DNA of 50,609 bases from Halalkalibacter alkalisediminis (GCF_028610705.1 NZ_JAQQWT010000023.1:1-50609); one strand, 5' to 3'. Counted from the stretch's first letter, positions 1 to 9,393 are shown. The notes: generated by a model from the letters alone, not told the origin. Translations and numbers: made by a program.

Positions 1-1
1 T

Positions 2-871
2 GGACGTAAATCAAAAGAAGAACAAGAGCAATGGCTTCAAGAACAAGCCGAACGCGAAGCAAATCTGTCGGTTTTCGAGAAACCCATTGAAGCTCAACTT
101 GATACACCTCTAAATGTATTACGTTCATCCGTACCAAATGCCCCTAAATGGGGCATTAAGAAAAACAGCGAAGGGAAGAATGCTTATTGGTATGGATATA
201 AAGGACACTTAGCCGTTGGAACCAAGAGTCAGTACATTCTACAATCCCTATTTTCATCTGGTAATCTGAATGACGGAAAAGCGGCAATCCCTTTATTAAA
301 AGGCATTCATGAGCGTCTTTCTATCCTTCCGATCTCTTATAGCACATTGGATGCAGGTTACGATTATCCCGCTATTTATCAACAAATCTATCGGATCGGT
401 GCCCAGTCGATTATTGCTTATAACAAGAAGAATGAATCAGAACCAGTAGGGTTTGATAAGAATTTTGCCCCTACTTGTGTTCATGAACATTCATATCGGT
501 ATGATAGTTATGACCCAACTTATGAGACGTTAAAATATACACGTCCAAAAGAGTGCAAAGACTGTCCGCTAGCAGAAGATACGTTGTGCCAGAAGGTTTA
601 TAAAGTCAAAATCACCACTGATTTACGTCGCTATACAGCCCCAGCCCGCGGTTCAAAGGCGTGGAAAACGCTCTATAAGCAACGAAGTGCTGTCGAACGA
701 GTCATTGCTTATCTCAAAGAATTCTTCCAATTAAATAATGTTCGTTATCGTACAGGAAAACGAGCAAAAGTACACTTTGATTTGACACAATTAGTTTATA
801 ACGGAGCGAAGCTTGCTTGTGACCGGATAGCTAAGTCACTTTCCAACAAGGAGCTGAATCACGTGGCTTAA
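2..871 (+). CDS. DDE transposase, C-terminal part (5' end outside window)
   Basis: The frame is open from the first bases of the window, so this is the last ~289 residues of a longer protein. It has the look of IS1182-type DDE transposases: a Cys-containing stretch (CKDCPLAEDTLC, residues ~195-206 of the visible part) before the C-terminal catalytic region RSAVERVIAYLKEFF, where the Glu of VER would be the last DDE acid, and an Asp in STLDAGYDY as a likely earlier one. The first catalytic Asp lies outside the window. The stop codon touches a perfect 12-bp inverted repeat (871-882 / 896-907). The group assignment is from motif memory; transposase identity is sure. Whether the whole element is intact cannot be seen. 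Confidence 0.88.
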   Translation, partial: GRKSKEEQEQWLQEQAEREANLSVFEKPIEAQLDTPLNVLRSSVPNAPKWGIKKNSEGKNAYWYGYKGHLAVGTKSQYILQSLFSSGNLNDGKAAIPLLKGIHERLSILPISYSTLDAGYDYPAIYQQIYRIGAQSIIAYNKKNESEPVGFDKNFAPTCVHEHSYRYDSYDPTYETLKYTRPKECKDCPLAEDTLCQKVYKVKITTDLRRYTAPARGSKAWKTLYKQRSAVERVIAYLKEFFQLNNVRYRTGKRAKVHFDLTQLVYNGAKLACDRIAKSLSNKELNHVA

Positions 872-907
872 ATCCAATTTTAAAAATGTTAAATGTAAAA
901 TTGGATT
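871..907. terminator. 12-bp perfect inverted repeat at the 3' end of the transposase gene
   Basis: AATCCAATTTTA (871-882) pairs exactly with TAAAATTGGATT (896-907) around a 13-nt loop. It starts at the last base of the transposase stop codon. It could end the transposase transcript or form part of the right end of the insertion sequence; there is no clear T-tract beyond the stem, so the role is open. Confidence 0.5.
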
Positions 908-1016
908 CTTGTACGATTCATGAGTTAGGCTTTATGAAATTGATTCAAATATATGAATTTTATCTATAATGAATCTAATAGGGTTATAACCTGCACGAAG
1001 AAGACTAGTTCTTACA

Positions 1017-1337
1017 TCATTCAAAATACAAATGATAATGAGTTTGACAGCCTTCATTAAATGACGATTTACAAACAGGACACTTTGAACCACTATTTAC
1101 ATAAGCATTAATCGTTAACTCTGTCTTACATACGCCACATAAGATCGCTTTCTGGCCCCTTTCCTCCCGCTTCCAAATAACAGACTCATGTCCTGCCACT
1201 TCTTCATGGCAAAGGTGACAAGGATAATAAGTGTTGCAACATTTAAATTTAATCGCTATGATATCTTTCTCCGTATGATAGTGTTCACACCTTGTCTGTT
1301 TATCTACCTTCACGCCTTTGACTTCTACTTTTTTCAT
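1017..1337 (-). CDS. CHY zinc-finger protein
   Basis: A 106-residue cytosolic protein with the CHY zinc-finger pattern: CEHYHTEKDIIAIKFKCC near residue 18, then CHLCHEE, CGVC and CPVC pairs and a final HYHLYF. This arrangement binds several zinc ions in the family; the small bacterial members have no settled function. I chose the ATG at 1337 rather than the ORF's upstream start at 1373, because AAGGA sits about 9 nt before it and homologues of about 105 residues begin with this kind of MKKVEVKGVKV segment. The gene stands alone. The DNA encoding GHESVIW resembles a repeat found 400 bp away (see findings). Confidence 0.8.
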   Translation of the reverse strand: MKKVEVKGVKVDKQTRCEHYHTEKDIIAIKFKCCNTYYPCHLCHEEVAGHESVIWKREERGQKAILCGVCKTELTINAYVNSGSKCPVCKSSFNEGCQTHYHLYFE

Positions 1338-1473
1338 TTTCACCGATCCTTTTTCCCTGATTTTTAAATTCATCTAATTAGTATACCACCTGAAATTGAT
1401 CAACTGGATGGTCTACCCTACTCATGAACATAGATTCCTCTTTTTTACAACAATCGCCCTTTCTACTGATTTT

Positions 1474-1600
1474 CGGACGTGAGTTCCGCTATCTACTAAA
1501 AGTCAGAAGAACTATACAGTTCATTGATAGATTAGCAGAACTCATGTCCACTCCGCCTCTCTACATCGCCTCCACCAAAATAACAGACTTCACGTCCCCT
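1474..1600. repeat. Cluster of GGACATGAGTTC-like repeat units, inverted
   Basis: The 328-bp gap between the CHY gene and the transporter terminator holds no convincing gene. It contains CGGACGTGAGTTCCGCTATCT (1474-1494 region), its inverted near-copy GATTAGCAGAACTCATGTCC (1530-1549), and a weaker third unit TAACAGACTTCACGTCC (1581-1597). The first two could fold into one long imperfect hairpin. A short plus-strand reading frame crosses the repeats but has no ribosome binding site and is not called. Confidence 0.55.
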
Positions 1601-1625
1601 AATTCCACATGATGGCACACTATAA

Positions 1626-1660
1626 CGAAAAAGAAGCAACGCCCTAACGAGCGCTGCTTC
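1626..1660 (-). terminator. Rho-independent terminator after the SNF-family symporter
   Basis: On the minus strand a GC-rich stem (GAAGCAGCGC / GCGTTGCTTC, 1633-1642 with 1651-1660) is followed by a T-tract. It lies just 3' of the symporter stop codon. Confidence 0.85.
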
Positions 1661-1666
1661 TCATCT

Positions 1667-3022
1667 TTAAAGTATCCAAGTTAGAACACCCAATACATCT
1701 AAAAACACAATAATGATGGCAATAGGTGTGACATAACGCAATAAATAAAACCAAGTATAATAGAAACCCATTCCTACTTTAGAACCTTGCTTAAGCTCAT
1801 CTAGTAAATCTGTTTTTGAGACTTTAAACGTAACAAAGATGGATACCACAAGCGCTCCTAAAGGCATAAGGATGTTACTCACTGTCATATCAAGAAAGTC
1901 GAAGAACGTCCGGCCAAAGAAAACGGTATCGGCCATTAAACCAAAAGATAGACAGGAAGGGATTCCAACAATAAAAATCACCCCTCCGAGAATCCACGTA
2001 TATTTTTTTCTCTTGTTTAAATCATCTTTTGCTAAGGTTGCCACAAGCGACTCAACCATCGAAAAGGCAGAGGTTAAAGCGGCAAATAAAAACAAGATCA
2101 AAAAGGCAATAAAGAAAACCATTCCAAATGGCATTTGATTAAAAACCGCTGGTAACACAGCAAAGATTAAAGTAGGTCCCTCATTGACTTCTAACCCCAT
2201 CGAGAAGACTCCCGGAAAAATAGCTAACCCTGCAAGCAAAGCGATAAACAAATTCATTCCCACAATGGAGACAGCCGACTTCGGAAGATCCTGTGATTTG
2301 GGAAGATAAGAACTATAAGTCACCATAACAGATACACCAAGTGATAAAGAAAAAAAGGCTTGTCCTAATGCAAAGAGAATCACTTCTGAATTCAATTGTG
2401 AAAAATCAGGAACAAGTAAAAAACGCACGCCTTCCATTGCCCCATCCAAACTTAAAGACCGAATCACTAGTAATAAAAATAAAACAAACAAGGCTGGCAT
2501 CATAAAGGTACTAGCTTTTTCAATTCCTTTTTGAACCCCTTTTGCCACGACATAAACCGTGATCAATAAAAAGACAATTTGTCCTGTTAGTGCATATAGT
2601 GGATTCGAAATAATATTTCCAAATAACTGTCCGTATTGCTCTTGTGGCAAGTCATTGAGCCCACCCGTAAAAGCTTGAAACAGGTATAAAATAATCCACC
2701 CACCGACTACACTGTAAAAAGATAAAACTAAAAAGCTCGTAAATACGCCCAGTCTTCCCGTTAAATGCCATAACGTGCTTGGTGCTAATTTTTTGTAAGT
2801 CGTGATCGCATCACTTTGTGCTCGGCGTCCTATTACAAATTCCCCGACTAACAAAGGATAGCCTAATAACAACGTAAAGAGAATAAAAAGGAAAAAGAAC
2901 GCTCCTCCGCCTGATGTCCCAGCGACATATGGTAACTTCCATATAGCTCCAAGTCCGATCGCCGAACCCGCCGCTGCTAAAATAAAGCCTAATTTTGATT
3001 TCCATTGTTCATGTACAGACAT
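1667..3022 (-). CDS. Sodium-dependent transporter of the SNF/NSS family
   Basis: 451 residues, almost wholly hydrophobic, with about 11-12 membrane segments. The N-terminal [19 protein letters not shown] and [17 protein letters not shown] match the first-helix sodium and substrate site of bacterial neurotransmitter:sodium symporters (usual GNIWRFPY; here GAIWKLPY). These proteins take up amino acids or related solutes with Na+; the substrate cannot be read from sequence. Length is typical (430-510). The start at 3022 has only a weak AAAGAG upstream. The gene is single, with its own terminator and a long upstream region. Confidence 0.88.
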   Translation of the reverse strand: MSVHEQWKSKLGFILAAAGSAIGLGAIWKLPYVAGTSGGGAFFFLFILFTLLLGYPLLVGEFVIGRRAQSDAITTYKKLAPSTLWHLTGRLGVFTSFLVLSFYSVVGGWIILYLFQAFTGGLNDLPQEQYGQLFGNIISNPLYALTGQIVFLLITVYVVAKGVQKGIEKASTFMMPALFVLFLLLVIRSLSLDGAMEGVRFLLVPDFSQLNSEVILFALGQAFFSLSLGVSVMVTYSSYLPKSQDLPKSAVSIVGMNLFIALLAGLAIFPGVFSMGLEVNEGPTLIFAVLPAVFNQMPFGMVFFIAFLILFLFAALTSAFSMVESLVATLAKDDLNKRKKYTWILGGVIFIVGIPSCLSFGLMADTVFFGRTFFDFLDMTVSNILMPLGALVVSIFVTFKVSKTDLLDELKQGSKVGMGFYYTWFYLLRYVTPIAIIIVFLDVLGVLTWIL

Positions 3023-3415
3023 TCTATCAAACTCTTTTCTATTATTAATTTAACTTTAAAAAAAGAAACACAAATGAAAGTATAACGCGAAATGCTATCG
3101 TTTTAAAAGGCTTTTGTCGAAAATATCGTATTTTGGTATAACTTTCACAAAAGAAAAACGATACAACCTCATCTAACAGGTTTTCAACCACACTACACCC
3201 ATATTACAATTTGCTTACACTTCATCAAAAAAAGTAAAAAATCAACAATAAATCTATATTAAAGGTGTAAAATTATTTAATTACAATGATAATCTTGTGG
3301 TTCTACTATACTTAGAAAATGAAAAAGTTTACGATGATATTGTACACGTGCTTTCATTTGCACTTATATTCCATATGTAGTGAATAATGATTAAAAAAGA
3401 AAGGTGGCCGTTGTC
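3023..3415. other. Divergent regulatory region between the symporter and a small gene
   Basis: No coding sequence is evident. The stretch is AT-rich. On the minus strand TATACT (about 3081-3086) may be a -10 box for the symporter. TGAAAGT/ACTTTCA arms flank a ~70-bp segment (3074-3150) and could be an operator or leader fold. On the plus strand TTGTAC and TTATAT near 3340-3370 are a weak promoter candidate. These are weak calls by eye. Confidence 0.35.
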
Positions 3416-3601
3416 ATGAATCGAGATTTCACCTTGCAACAAATAGCTGAAGGTCTCACCAAATCTGTATTAAATGCATCGGACAAGGACTTAGAAGGTT
3501 TTCAAAGAATCATCGATGAAACCATTAAATTAAGAGAAGCACACAAAGATCTACATAAAATGGTCCAAAGTTATACGACCTCTGGTGTACAACGTTCATA
3601 G
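3416..3601 (+). CDS. Small protein of unknown function, 61 residues
   Basis: I do not recognise this family. The ATG at 3416 lies 9 nt after AAAGGTGG, a good ribosome binding site; an in-frame GTG at 3404 lies inside that site and is less likely. The product (MNRDFTLQQIAEGLTKSVLN...) is soluble, helical and charged, with no cysteines and no membrane segment. A bidirectional terminator follows 12 nt after the stop. Its own ribosome site, start and terminator make it a real gene. It faces away from the neighbouring minus-strand genes, so context says nothing about its role. Confidence 0.65.
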   Translation: MNRDFTLQQIAEGLTKSVLNASDKDLEGFQRIIDETIKLREAHKDLHKMVQSYTTSGVQRS

Positions 3602-3612
3602 TGAAAATGACC

Positions 3613-3652
3613 AAAAACCGTCTGAGAGATAAAACTCACTTAGACGGTTTTT
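3613..3652. terminator. Bidirectional terminator between convergent genes
   Basis: AAAAACCGTCT (3613-3623) pairs with AGACGGTTTTT (3642-3652). With A's on one side and T's on the other it can serve both the small plus-strand gene and the minus-strand transporter that ends at 3661. Confidence 0.85.
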
Positions 3653-3660
3653 CAATGTAT

Positions 3661-5259
3661 TCACAAAAAGAAGATTAATAGCTGGGACGCGATAGCCACG
3701 AAGATGAGTGCAAACGGGTATGCCGCCGCATAGGCAATCGAAGGATCTTCCGAATCAATCAATTGATTAACCGCCCCTAGACCAGGTGTACTAGTAAGAC
3801 CACCGCAAAGAGCACCAAGTGAATGAATCATGCTCAGTTGGAACAGCTTTCTAGCAAGAAAAAAACCAACTACTATCGGAATAATCGTAATGAGTGCCCC
3901 TCCAAATACAAGGCGGAGTCCTTCTCTTTGGACAACCTCAACAAGACCTTGCCCTGCTGTGGTACCTGCTCCAGCTAAAAACAAAACTAATCCAATATCA
4001 CGGATTACTTGATTAGATGGTTGAAAATAACGTGCCCGAATCGGCCCAAGCTTTCCAAAATGACCGATTACTAAAGCCACAAACAAAGGACCCCCTGCAA
4101 CCCCGAAAGTAACCGTCCCGAGATTCGGTAAATGAATCGGAACCATGCCCATAACAATCCCAATCAACAAAATCAAACTCAATGAAAAAATATGTACGTT
4201 CGTCACGGCCAATGTTTTTTTGCTAAACAGCTTTTCGACTACGTTTAACCGATCTTCACTGCTAACAAGCGTTAGAACGTCACCTCTTTCCATACGCCAC
4301 TTGGAACTTTGGTTAAATTCAAAGCCTCCTCGCTCCATCCGTGTAACCGTTACCCCATACATTCTTCTTAATTCAAGCTCTCTTAAACTTTTTCCAATCA
4401 TCTCCTCCGAATCCACAACCACTTTACGTAGTTTCACGTGATCCGAGTTCTTAAAATCGACTTCAACTTCTTTCCCAATATCTTCACAAAGCCTATTTAA
4501 ATCTGCTCTTAATCCTACAGCTACCAAACGATCACCTACTAAGATCACCGTGTCATTTAAAGCAATAATATTTCTATCTCCACGAATGACTCGACTTATG
4601 ACCACGGATTTATACTGTTCAAACTTCAACTCTTTTAACGTTCGCTTGTTAATGATCGAATTGGTCACTTCAACGGTCACGACTTCAGGTGAACCTTCAT
4701 TGCGCGCTGGATCAACCTTTTCCTTTAAATCCTTGACCAAATCAATGTTAAACACTCTTGGCAACAGTTGAACAAATAATACGACTGCGATCACCCCAAA
4801 TGGGTAAGCAATTCCGTATCCAACTGAAGCAAGCGGATCATTGGTTGCCTGCAAAGCTGCCGCTAACCCAGGTGTACTAGTCAGTGCCCCTGTCATCAGT
4901 CCGATGCTAAGAGCCGGAGAAAGTCCGAACACTTTAGACACCACGATCGTTGTCAGCGCCGCAATCAAAACAATGAATAACCCGATGATGCCAAATACAA
5001 TTCCGCTTGAGCGCATCATTCGAAAAAAACGAGGACCCGCTTGTAAACCAACCGCGACGATAAACAAACTTAATCCTAAATTCTGGACCGTTTGTGAAAT
5101 CTCGTAACCGAAATGACCAAACAACATCGCAACCAATAGGACCCCTGATGTCCCTAAACTAAGCCCTTTGATCTTCGCTTGACCAAGCATGGATCCTAAA
5201 AATAAAATGACAAATAACAATAGTAATGGTTCATTTAATAAAGAAATGACAAATTCCAC
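3661..5259 (-). CDS. AspT/YidE-type membrane transporter with two TrkA-C domains
   Basis: 532 residues from the preferred start. Two homologous membrane halves each carry a glycine-proline motif (GALTSTPGLAAAL in the first half, GGLTSTPGLGAVN in the second), separated by a soluble middle with two TrkA-C (RCK-C) like domains (roughly residues 195-350). This is the architecture of the aspartate:alanine exchanger family, including AspT and YidE/YbjL. The substrate is unknown; dicarboxylate or amino acid exchange is the family theme. I use the GTG at 5259 because GGAGG lies 7 nt upstream; the ATG 33 nt earlier has no such site. A candidate TATAAT box is at 5311-5316. Confidence 0.85.
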   Translation of the reverse strand: MEFVISLLNEPLLLLFVILFLGSMLGQAKIKGLSLGTSGVLLVAMLFGHFGYEISQTVQNLGLSLFIVAVGLQAGPRFFRMMRSSGIVFGIIGLFIVLIAALTTIVVSKVFGLSPALSIGLMTGALTSTPGLAAALQATNDPLASVGYGIAYPFGVIAVVLFVQLLPRVFNIDLVKDLKEKVDPARNEGSPEVVTVEVTNSIINKRTLKELKFEQYKSVVISRVIRGDRNIIALNDTVILVGDRLVAVGLRADLNRLCEDIGKEVEVDFKNSDHVKLRKVVVDSEEMIGKSLRELELRRMYGVTVTRMERGGFEFNQSSKWRMERGDVLTLVSSEDRLNVVEKLFSKKTLAVTNVHIFSLSLILLIGIVMGMVPIHLPNLGTVTFGVAGGPLFVALVIGHFGKLGPIRARYFQPSNQVIRDIGLVLFLAGAGTTAGQGLVEVVQREGLRLVFGGALITIIPIVVGFFLARKLFQLSMIHSLGALCGGLTSTPGLGAVNQLIDSEDPSIAYAAAYPFALIFVAIASQLLIFFL

Positions 5260-5310
5260 TTTGGATCCTCCATTAAAAACATACTGTGTCAATACTTTTG
5301 ACTATGTCTT

Positions 5311-5316
5311 ATTATA
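5311..5316 (-). promoter_or_regulatory. Candidate -10 box for the AspT/YidE-type gene
   Basis: The minus strand reads TATAAT here, about 52 nt before the GTG start and 45 nt before it once transcription begins. No good -35 box is visible at the right spacing, so this is a modest call. Confidence 0.4.
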
Positions 5317-5389
5317 GAGATTTCAACCTCGAAAGAAGTGACTTTGCTCACATCTTCACTTGATGATAAAAAGATTATCCCTCTTTTTG

Positions 5390-5437
5390 AGGCTACTGAG
5401 TAGGTGATTTGAATCTTTTCAGTAGCCTTTTCTTTTT
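5390..5437 (+). terminator. Terminator-like hairpin pointing in the plus direction
   Basis: A perfect 10-bp stem (AGGCTACTGA 5390-5399 / TCAGTAGCCT 5419-5428) is followed by a T-rich tract only on the plus strand. The genes on both sides are on the minus strand, so it terminates no annotated gene. On the minus strand it would form the same hairpin after the germination operon, but without a U-tract. Confidence 0.6.
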
Positions 5438-5495
5438 AAGAATCTTAAACCGTGCTGTTACAACATCATTAAATTCATCTACAGGAGTCTGTCAG

Positions 5496-7025
5496 TCACA
5501 TATCCTTTTTCTTCTTATCCAACACACCTGGTTCTGCTGGTCGATTTTTTAAAAGAATAAGAGGCCCACGAATCATTAGGTCTAACCACTCTCCAAATTT
5601 ATATGGTGCGAATGGAGATGTATAATAACTACCAAAGCTTCTTAACCCAACAAGGTGAATATTAATCAAAATATATGAAATGACAATGCCAAATAACCCA
5701 AGGAAAGCCGCTGAAATCATCACTAGAAAACGCAATATACGAAAGGTGATACTGACATTATAGGCAGGAATGGCGAATGATGCGATCGCTGTAACGGCCA
5801 CGACGATAACCATGACCGGACTTACAATCCCAGCCCGAACAGCTGCGTCCCCGATAACAAGACCACCGACAATTCCGATTGTTTGTCCAATTGGACGCGG
5901 CAATCGAATTCCTGCTTCTCTTAATAATTCAAAGGTGATTTCCATTAAGAAAGCTTCAATAAAAGCAGGAAAAGGTACACCTTCCCGGGTGCTTGCAATC
6001 GATAGAGCAATAACAGTTGGGATCATCCCTTGATGATAAGAGACAATCGCAATGTAGAGTCCAGGTAGAAATACAGCGATAGCCGCTGCGAAATAGCGCA
6101 GGAGTCGAACAAAACTACTAATGTGCCATCGATCATAGTTATCTTCAGTCGCCCTCATTAAATCACTAAATGTTACAGGTGCCATTAAAATAAATGGTGT
6201 GCCATCTAAAACCACCACGACTTTCCCACTCGTTAAAGCGATGATTGTTTTATCCGGTCTTTCTGTTCGTAGTAATTGCGGAAATGGAGACAATACATTT
6301 TCTTCAATATATTGTTCAATCACACCTGTCTCCATAGTGATATCCATGTCTAGACAAGAGAGTCGATAACGCACTTCTTCGACAAGATCCTGATTTGTAA
6401 TTCCCTTTAGGTACACAATCGCAAAATCCGTTTTCGAACGACGCCCTAGTTGACCAAACTGTACAGTCAAATTAGGATCTCGTAGACGTCTCCGTATTAA
6501 CATAACATTCGTATGAAGAACTTCATTAAACCCATCACGTGGTCCCCTTACAATTACTTCACTTTCAGGTTCTTCTATACTTCGTTGATTATATTGTCTC
6601 GTTTCAAATAGAATCAACTTGTCTATTCCATCGATGACCAGTAATGTTTCTCCTGACATGAGAGACAAAATCGCTTCATCAAACGTTTCCTTTTCAGAAA
6701 CCTCTATAAACGTAACGACTTCCGTCAGTAAGTGTTCGACCAATTGATGACTAGTTAGTTCCTTGTTGATATCAGCAAAATAAATAAGTGGTTTAATAAT
6801 CCGATCCTCAATACCAGAATCAAAGGCTAGCCCATCAACAAAAAATAAACTCGCTTTTAATTGCCCTCCAATTTTGAAGTCCCTTTGAACGATATCATCG
6901 CTTTCTCCAACTATATTATTAATCGTCTCAACCATTTTAGTCAGACTTTTAGAACGCTTAATCTCATACTCATCTGAGGCTCTTTGTTTCTGTTCATTTA
7001 ACCTTTTCAATAATCTTCTATACAT
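5496..7025 (-). CDS. Spore germinant receptor A subunit (GerAA/GerKA family)
   Basis: 509 residues, usual length. The N-terminal ~290 residues are soluble, starting with a basic Lys/Arg/Gln-rich stretch and ending in the conserved SPFPQLLRTERPDKTIIALTSGK region. Then come about five membrane helices, with conserved LPGLYIAIVSYH, PFPAFIEAFLMEITFELLREAG and GQTIGIVGGLVIGDAAV. A subunits sit in the spore inner membrane and form, with B and C subunits, the receptor that starts germination on nutrient binding. The start ATG has GAGGTGA just upstream, inside the end of the C gene. It is the last gene of the operon; the germinant is not predictable. Confidence 0.93.
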   Translation of the reverse strand: MYRRLLKRLNEQKQRASDEYEIKRSKSLTKMVETINNIVGESDDIVQRDFKIGGQLKASLFFVDGLAFDSGIEDRIIKPLIYFADINKELTSHQLVEHLLTEVVTFIEVSEKETFDEAILSLMSGETLLVIDGIDKLILFETRQYNQRSIEEPESEVIVRGPRDGFNEVLHTNVMLIRRRLRDPNLTVQFGQLGRRSKTDFAIVYLKGITNQDLVEEVRYRLSCLDMDITMETGVIEQYIEENVLSPFPQLLRTERPDKTIIALTSGKVVVVLDGTPFILMAPVTFSDLMRATEDNYDRWHISSFVRLLRYFAAAIAVFLPGLYIAIVSYHQGMIPTVIALSIASTREGVPFPAFIEAFLMEITFELLREAGIRLPRPIGQTIGIVGGLVIGDAAVRAGIVSPVMVIVVAVTAIASFAIPAYNVSITFRILRFLVMISAAFLGLFGIVISYILINIHLVGLRSFGSYYTSPFAPYKFGEWLDLMIRGPLILLKNRPAEPGVLDKKKKDM

Positions 7026-7034
7026 TTCTTCACC

Positions 7035-8249
7035 TCAATTCTCTTCTAACTCCGCGGTTGTCATATAATGACGAATTTCTACGTCAACCTCTAAATTGAT
7101 TTCAGCCTTAGAAAAAGCACCATCTTCCCCATCCCAACGATCTTTCACTTCTTGCCAATAAGAATTCTCATGAATTCTCACTTCGTCATGAAGCTGAAAA
7201 ATATCAGTATAAAATTCATTTTGCATTTTTTCTATTACCTTCGTTGATTGACGTTTAATTTCGTTTGCAACTTCCTGTTCAAGCTTCGAAATGGTTTCAT
7301 GGGTGTCAAGGTCAATGCCACCAATCCAATTATCCACAAAGAAGCCCTCTGCCATTATCGTGATCGTAAAAAGATCTTTGCCATTTTCGTGTTGATAATC
7401 AACCTTTACTTCTCCAGAATCTGTTTCAAAGACAAATGGCTTTTGCTCCGGACCATAAAAAGCTTCAATGGCTTCATTTTCCACTTCCCCCGTTACCCAA
7501 CCGTACCCTTGAATATCATACTCACCAAGCCAACCTACCATTTTATTTTCTCTTCCAAAAAAAACAGCAGCACCTGCTAATTTAATGCCATCCCCGCCTG
7601 TTTTAGTAATCCTCGGAATGATATAGCTCTGATGACTTGCTACATTATTAATTAATTCACCAATATATTTTTTGGGAGGAATACTATGACCTTTCTCGGT
7701 ATTGTTGCTCATCATCTCAATGGAGATCGCTGGCATGATTTCTAATGGAAGTTTATTTTCTAATATCTCATAACCACTCCCTTTTGAAATAAGAACCAGA
7801 AAATCTCTTCGCATTGCATGATCTCGAGCGAAAAAGTCAATAACGCTCTCTATGATTCCTTCTCGGGCTAATTCTTCGTTTATGAGTACTACTTTTACAT
7901 GTTCATAATTCATTACTCGACTTCTTCTAGATGTAAAATTTCGATTTATCTTAAAGTTAGTCATTCCTGTTGAGCGAATGTTAAAAAATGGCCCTTCAGC
8001 TGGACTCCCTCCTCCTTCTCCCCCTCCTTCAATTAACCCCGGAATGACCACTTGATTCGTTACTTGAAACATCTCTTTAGGTAAAGGTCTGCCCGTTTCT
8101 TTTTGATATCTTGCTTTTATTTCTTCATCGTCTACTGGATCTAGAGCTGTACCAATAACAAAACTTAATTGTTCTATCTCTGTTAAATCCCAACACCCTG
8201 ATAACATAAATAGACAAACAAGAAGAAACGATAGAGTTATCCCTTTCAT
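7035..8249 (-). CDS. Spore germinant receptor C subunit, lipoprotein (Ger(x)C family)
   Basis: 404 residues with a lipoprotein signal: MKGITLSFLLVCLFM then LSGC, with Cys19 as the lipid-modified residue, followed by WDLTEIEQLSFVIGTALD, the typical start of mature GerAC proteins. The rest is a soluble domain ending in ...IRHYMTTAELEEN. GerC proteins are attached to the outer face of the spore inner membrane and are needed for receptor function. Its ATG overlaps the stop of the B gene in an ATGA, which indicates coupled translation. The A gene follows after 9 nt. Confidence 0.93.
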   Translation of the reverse strand: MKGITLSFLLVCLFMLSGCWDLTEIEQLSFVIGTALDPVDDEEIKARYQKETGRPLPKEMFQVTNQVVIPGLIEGGGEGGGSPAEGPFFNIRSTGMTNFKINRNFTSRRSRVMNYEHVKVVLINEELAREGIIESVIDFFARDHAMRRDFLVLISKGSGYEILENKLPLEIMPAISIEMMSNNTEKGHSIPPKKYIGELINNVASHQSYIIPRITKTGGDGIKLAGAAVFFGRENKMVGWLGEYDIQGYGWVTGEVENEAIEAFYGPEQKPFVFETDSGEVKVDYQHENGKDLFTITIMAEGFFVDNWIGGIDLDTHETISKLEQEVANEIKRQSTKVIEKMQNEFYTDIFQLHDEVRIHENSYWQEVKDRWDGEDGAFSKAEINLEVDVEIRHYMTTAELEEN

Positions 8250-9376
8250 TTTGCTATCTCCTTCGTATTTGTTTGATTCCTTTTCTTTCTCATTTTAATC
8301 CATACGGTCAAATAACCTATAATAAGTGACAGTAAAATGAGACTGGCACCTGCATAACCTATTAGATCTCCTAGTGTAAATACTTCTTGAATAGAGTTTG
8401 GGATAGCAGCAATATAATAAGTAAAAAACGTAACTACAGCTGGGATCCACATTCCTTTTTCCGTCTTTAAAAGGTCTTTTTTGATCGTTTGCACAGCTAA
8501 ATAATGGATAATAGCCATGGTGTTAAAAATTTGCATGATCCAAATCACAATCATTAACGGCTCAAACCGTTCAATCAAACCCTCTACGATTTCTACTTCT
8601 TTCGCTAACCCAACCGTTGGAAAAACAATCGTTTTTACGCCATTAACAGACATAACCGTATAAGATATAACAACTATGAGAAGATACAACATCGTCACAA
8701 AAAGAACCCCTAGATTTAATGGCAAAGCTCGTAAATGGTCTGATTTCATAAAAGCAAGCCAAAAAAACAATAATTCGATTCCTAGAAACGAAAATATGGT
8801 AGGTTGTAGCGACGGTAATAGGGAGGTCATCCCCATAGGTAAAACAGGGCGTAGTTCCGTTATATTCATATCTTGAATATTAAAGACGATTAAGATTAGA
8901 TAAACGAACATAATAAATGGGATAAACATTAGATTTAAATGAACAATTCCTTGTACTCCTTTAGAGACCGCATAGGTCGTCGTTAAGACGATAATTGCAA
9001 GTGTTATTTCAGGCGGCGTTCGATCAAGTAAATACATTCGAACGATAATCGTTAAAACTCGAGCTTCATAAGCTAGAAACGGAATAAAGTAAATAACAAA
9101 AAGGACAGCAATGAGTTTGGCAATCCATTTTCCCATTCCTTTTTCTCCGACATATTCTAGAAGAGACTGTCCAGGGAAATTCTTTTGAAGCCGGACGATC
9201 ATGAAAACAAAACCCATGACAATTGCACTACTAACCAGAATGGCTATCCAACCATCTCCGCTATCCATCGCTTCAGCTAAAGAACGTGGTAACGTTAAAA
9301 TTCCAATTGCCAGCATCATTGATATTAACGTAATGGACATTTCTAAAGGAGAAATACGATATGGTGGCTGATTCAT
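8246..9376 (-). CDS. Spore germinant receptor B subunit (GerAB/GerKB, APC-type permease fold)
   Basis: 376 residues with about ten membrane helices over nearly the whole length, beginning ISPLEMSITLISMMLAIGILTLPRSLAE, which matches the first helix of GerAB proteins. B subunits resemble amino acid permeases and are thought to hold the germinant binding pocket. A GGGGTGG ribosome site precedes the ATG. The gene lies between the small D-like gene (18 nt gap) and the C gene (4-nt overlap), so the operon order is D-like, B, C, A, not the common A-B-C or A-C-B. Confidence 0.92.
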   Translation of the reverse strand: MNQPPYRISPLEMSITLISMMLAIGILTLPRSLAEAMDSGDGWIAILVSSAIVMGFVFMIVRLQKNFPGQSLLEYVGEKGMGKWIAKLIAVLFVIYFIPFLAYEARVLTIIVRMYLLDRTPPEITLAIIVLTTTYAVSKGVQGIVHLNLMFIPFIMFVYLILIVFNIQDMNITELRPVLPMGMTSLLPSLQPTIFSFLGIELLFFWLAFMKSDHLRALPLNLGVLFVTMLYLLIVVISYTVMSVNGVKTIVFPTVGLAKEVEIVEGLIERFEPLMIVIWIMQIFNTMAIIHYLAVQTIKKDLLKTEKGMWIPAVVTFFTYYIAAIPNSIQEVFTLGDLIGYAGASLILLSLIIGYLTVWIKMRKKRNQTNTKEIAK

Positions 9377-9393
9377 ATTTCCACCCCTTAACC

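Noticed and set aside
1424-1612. Plus-strand open frame of 62 codons between the CHY gene and the symporter
   Set aside because: It runs through the inverted repeat cluster, has no ribosome binding site and no protein-like composition.
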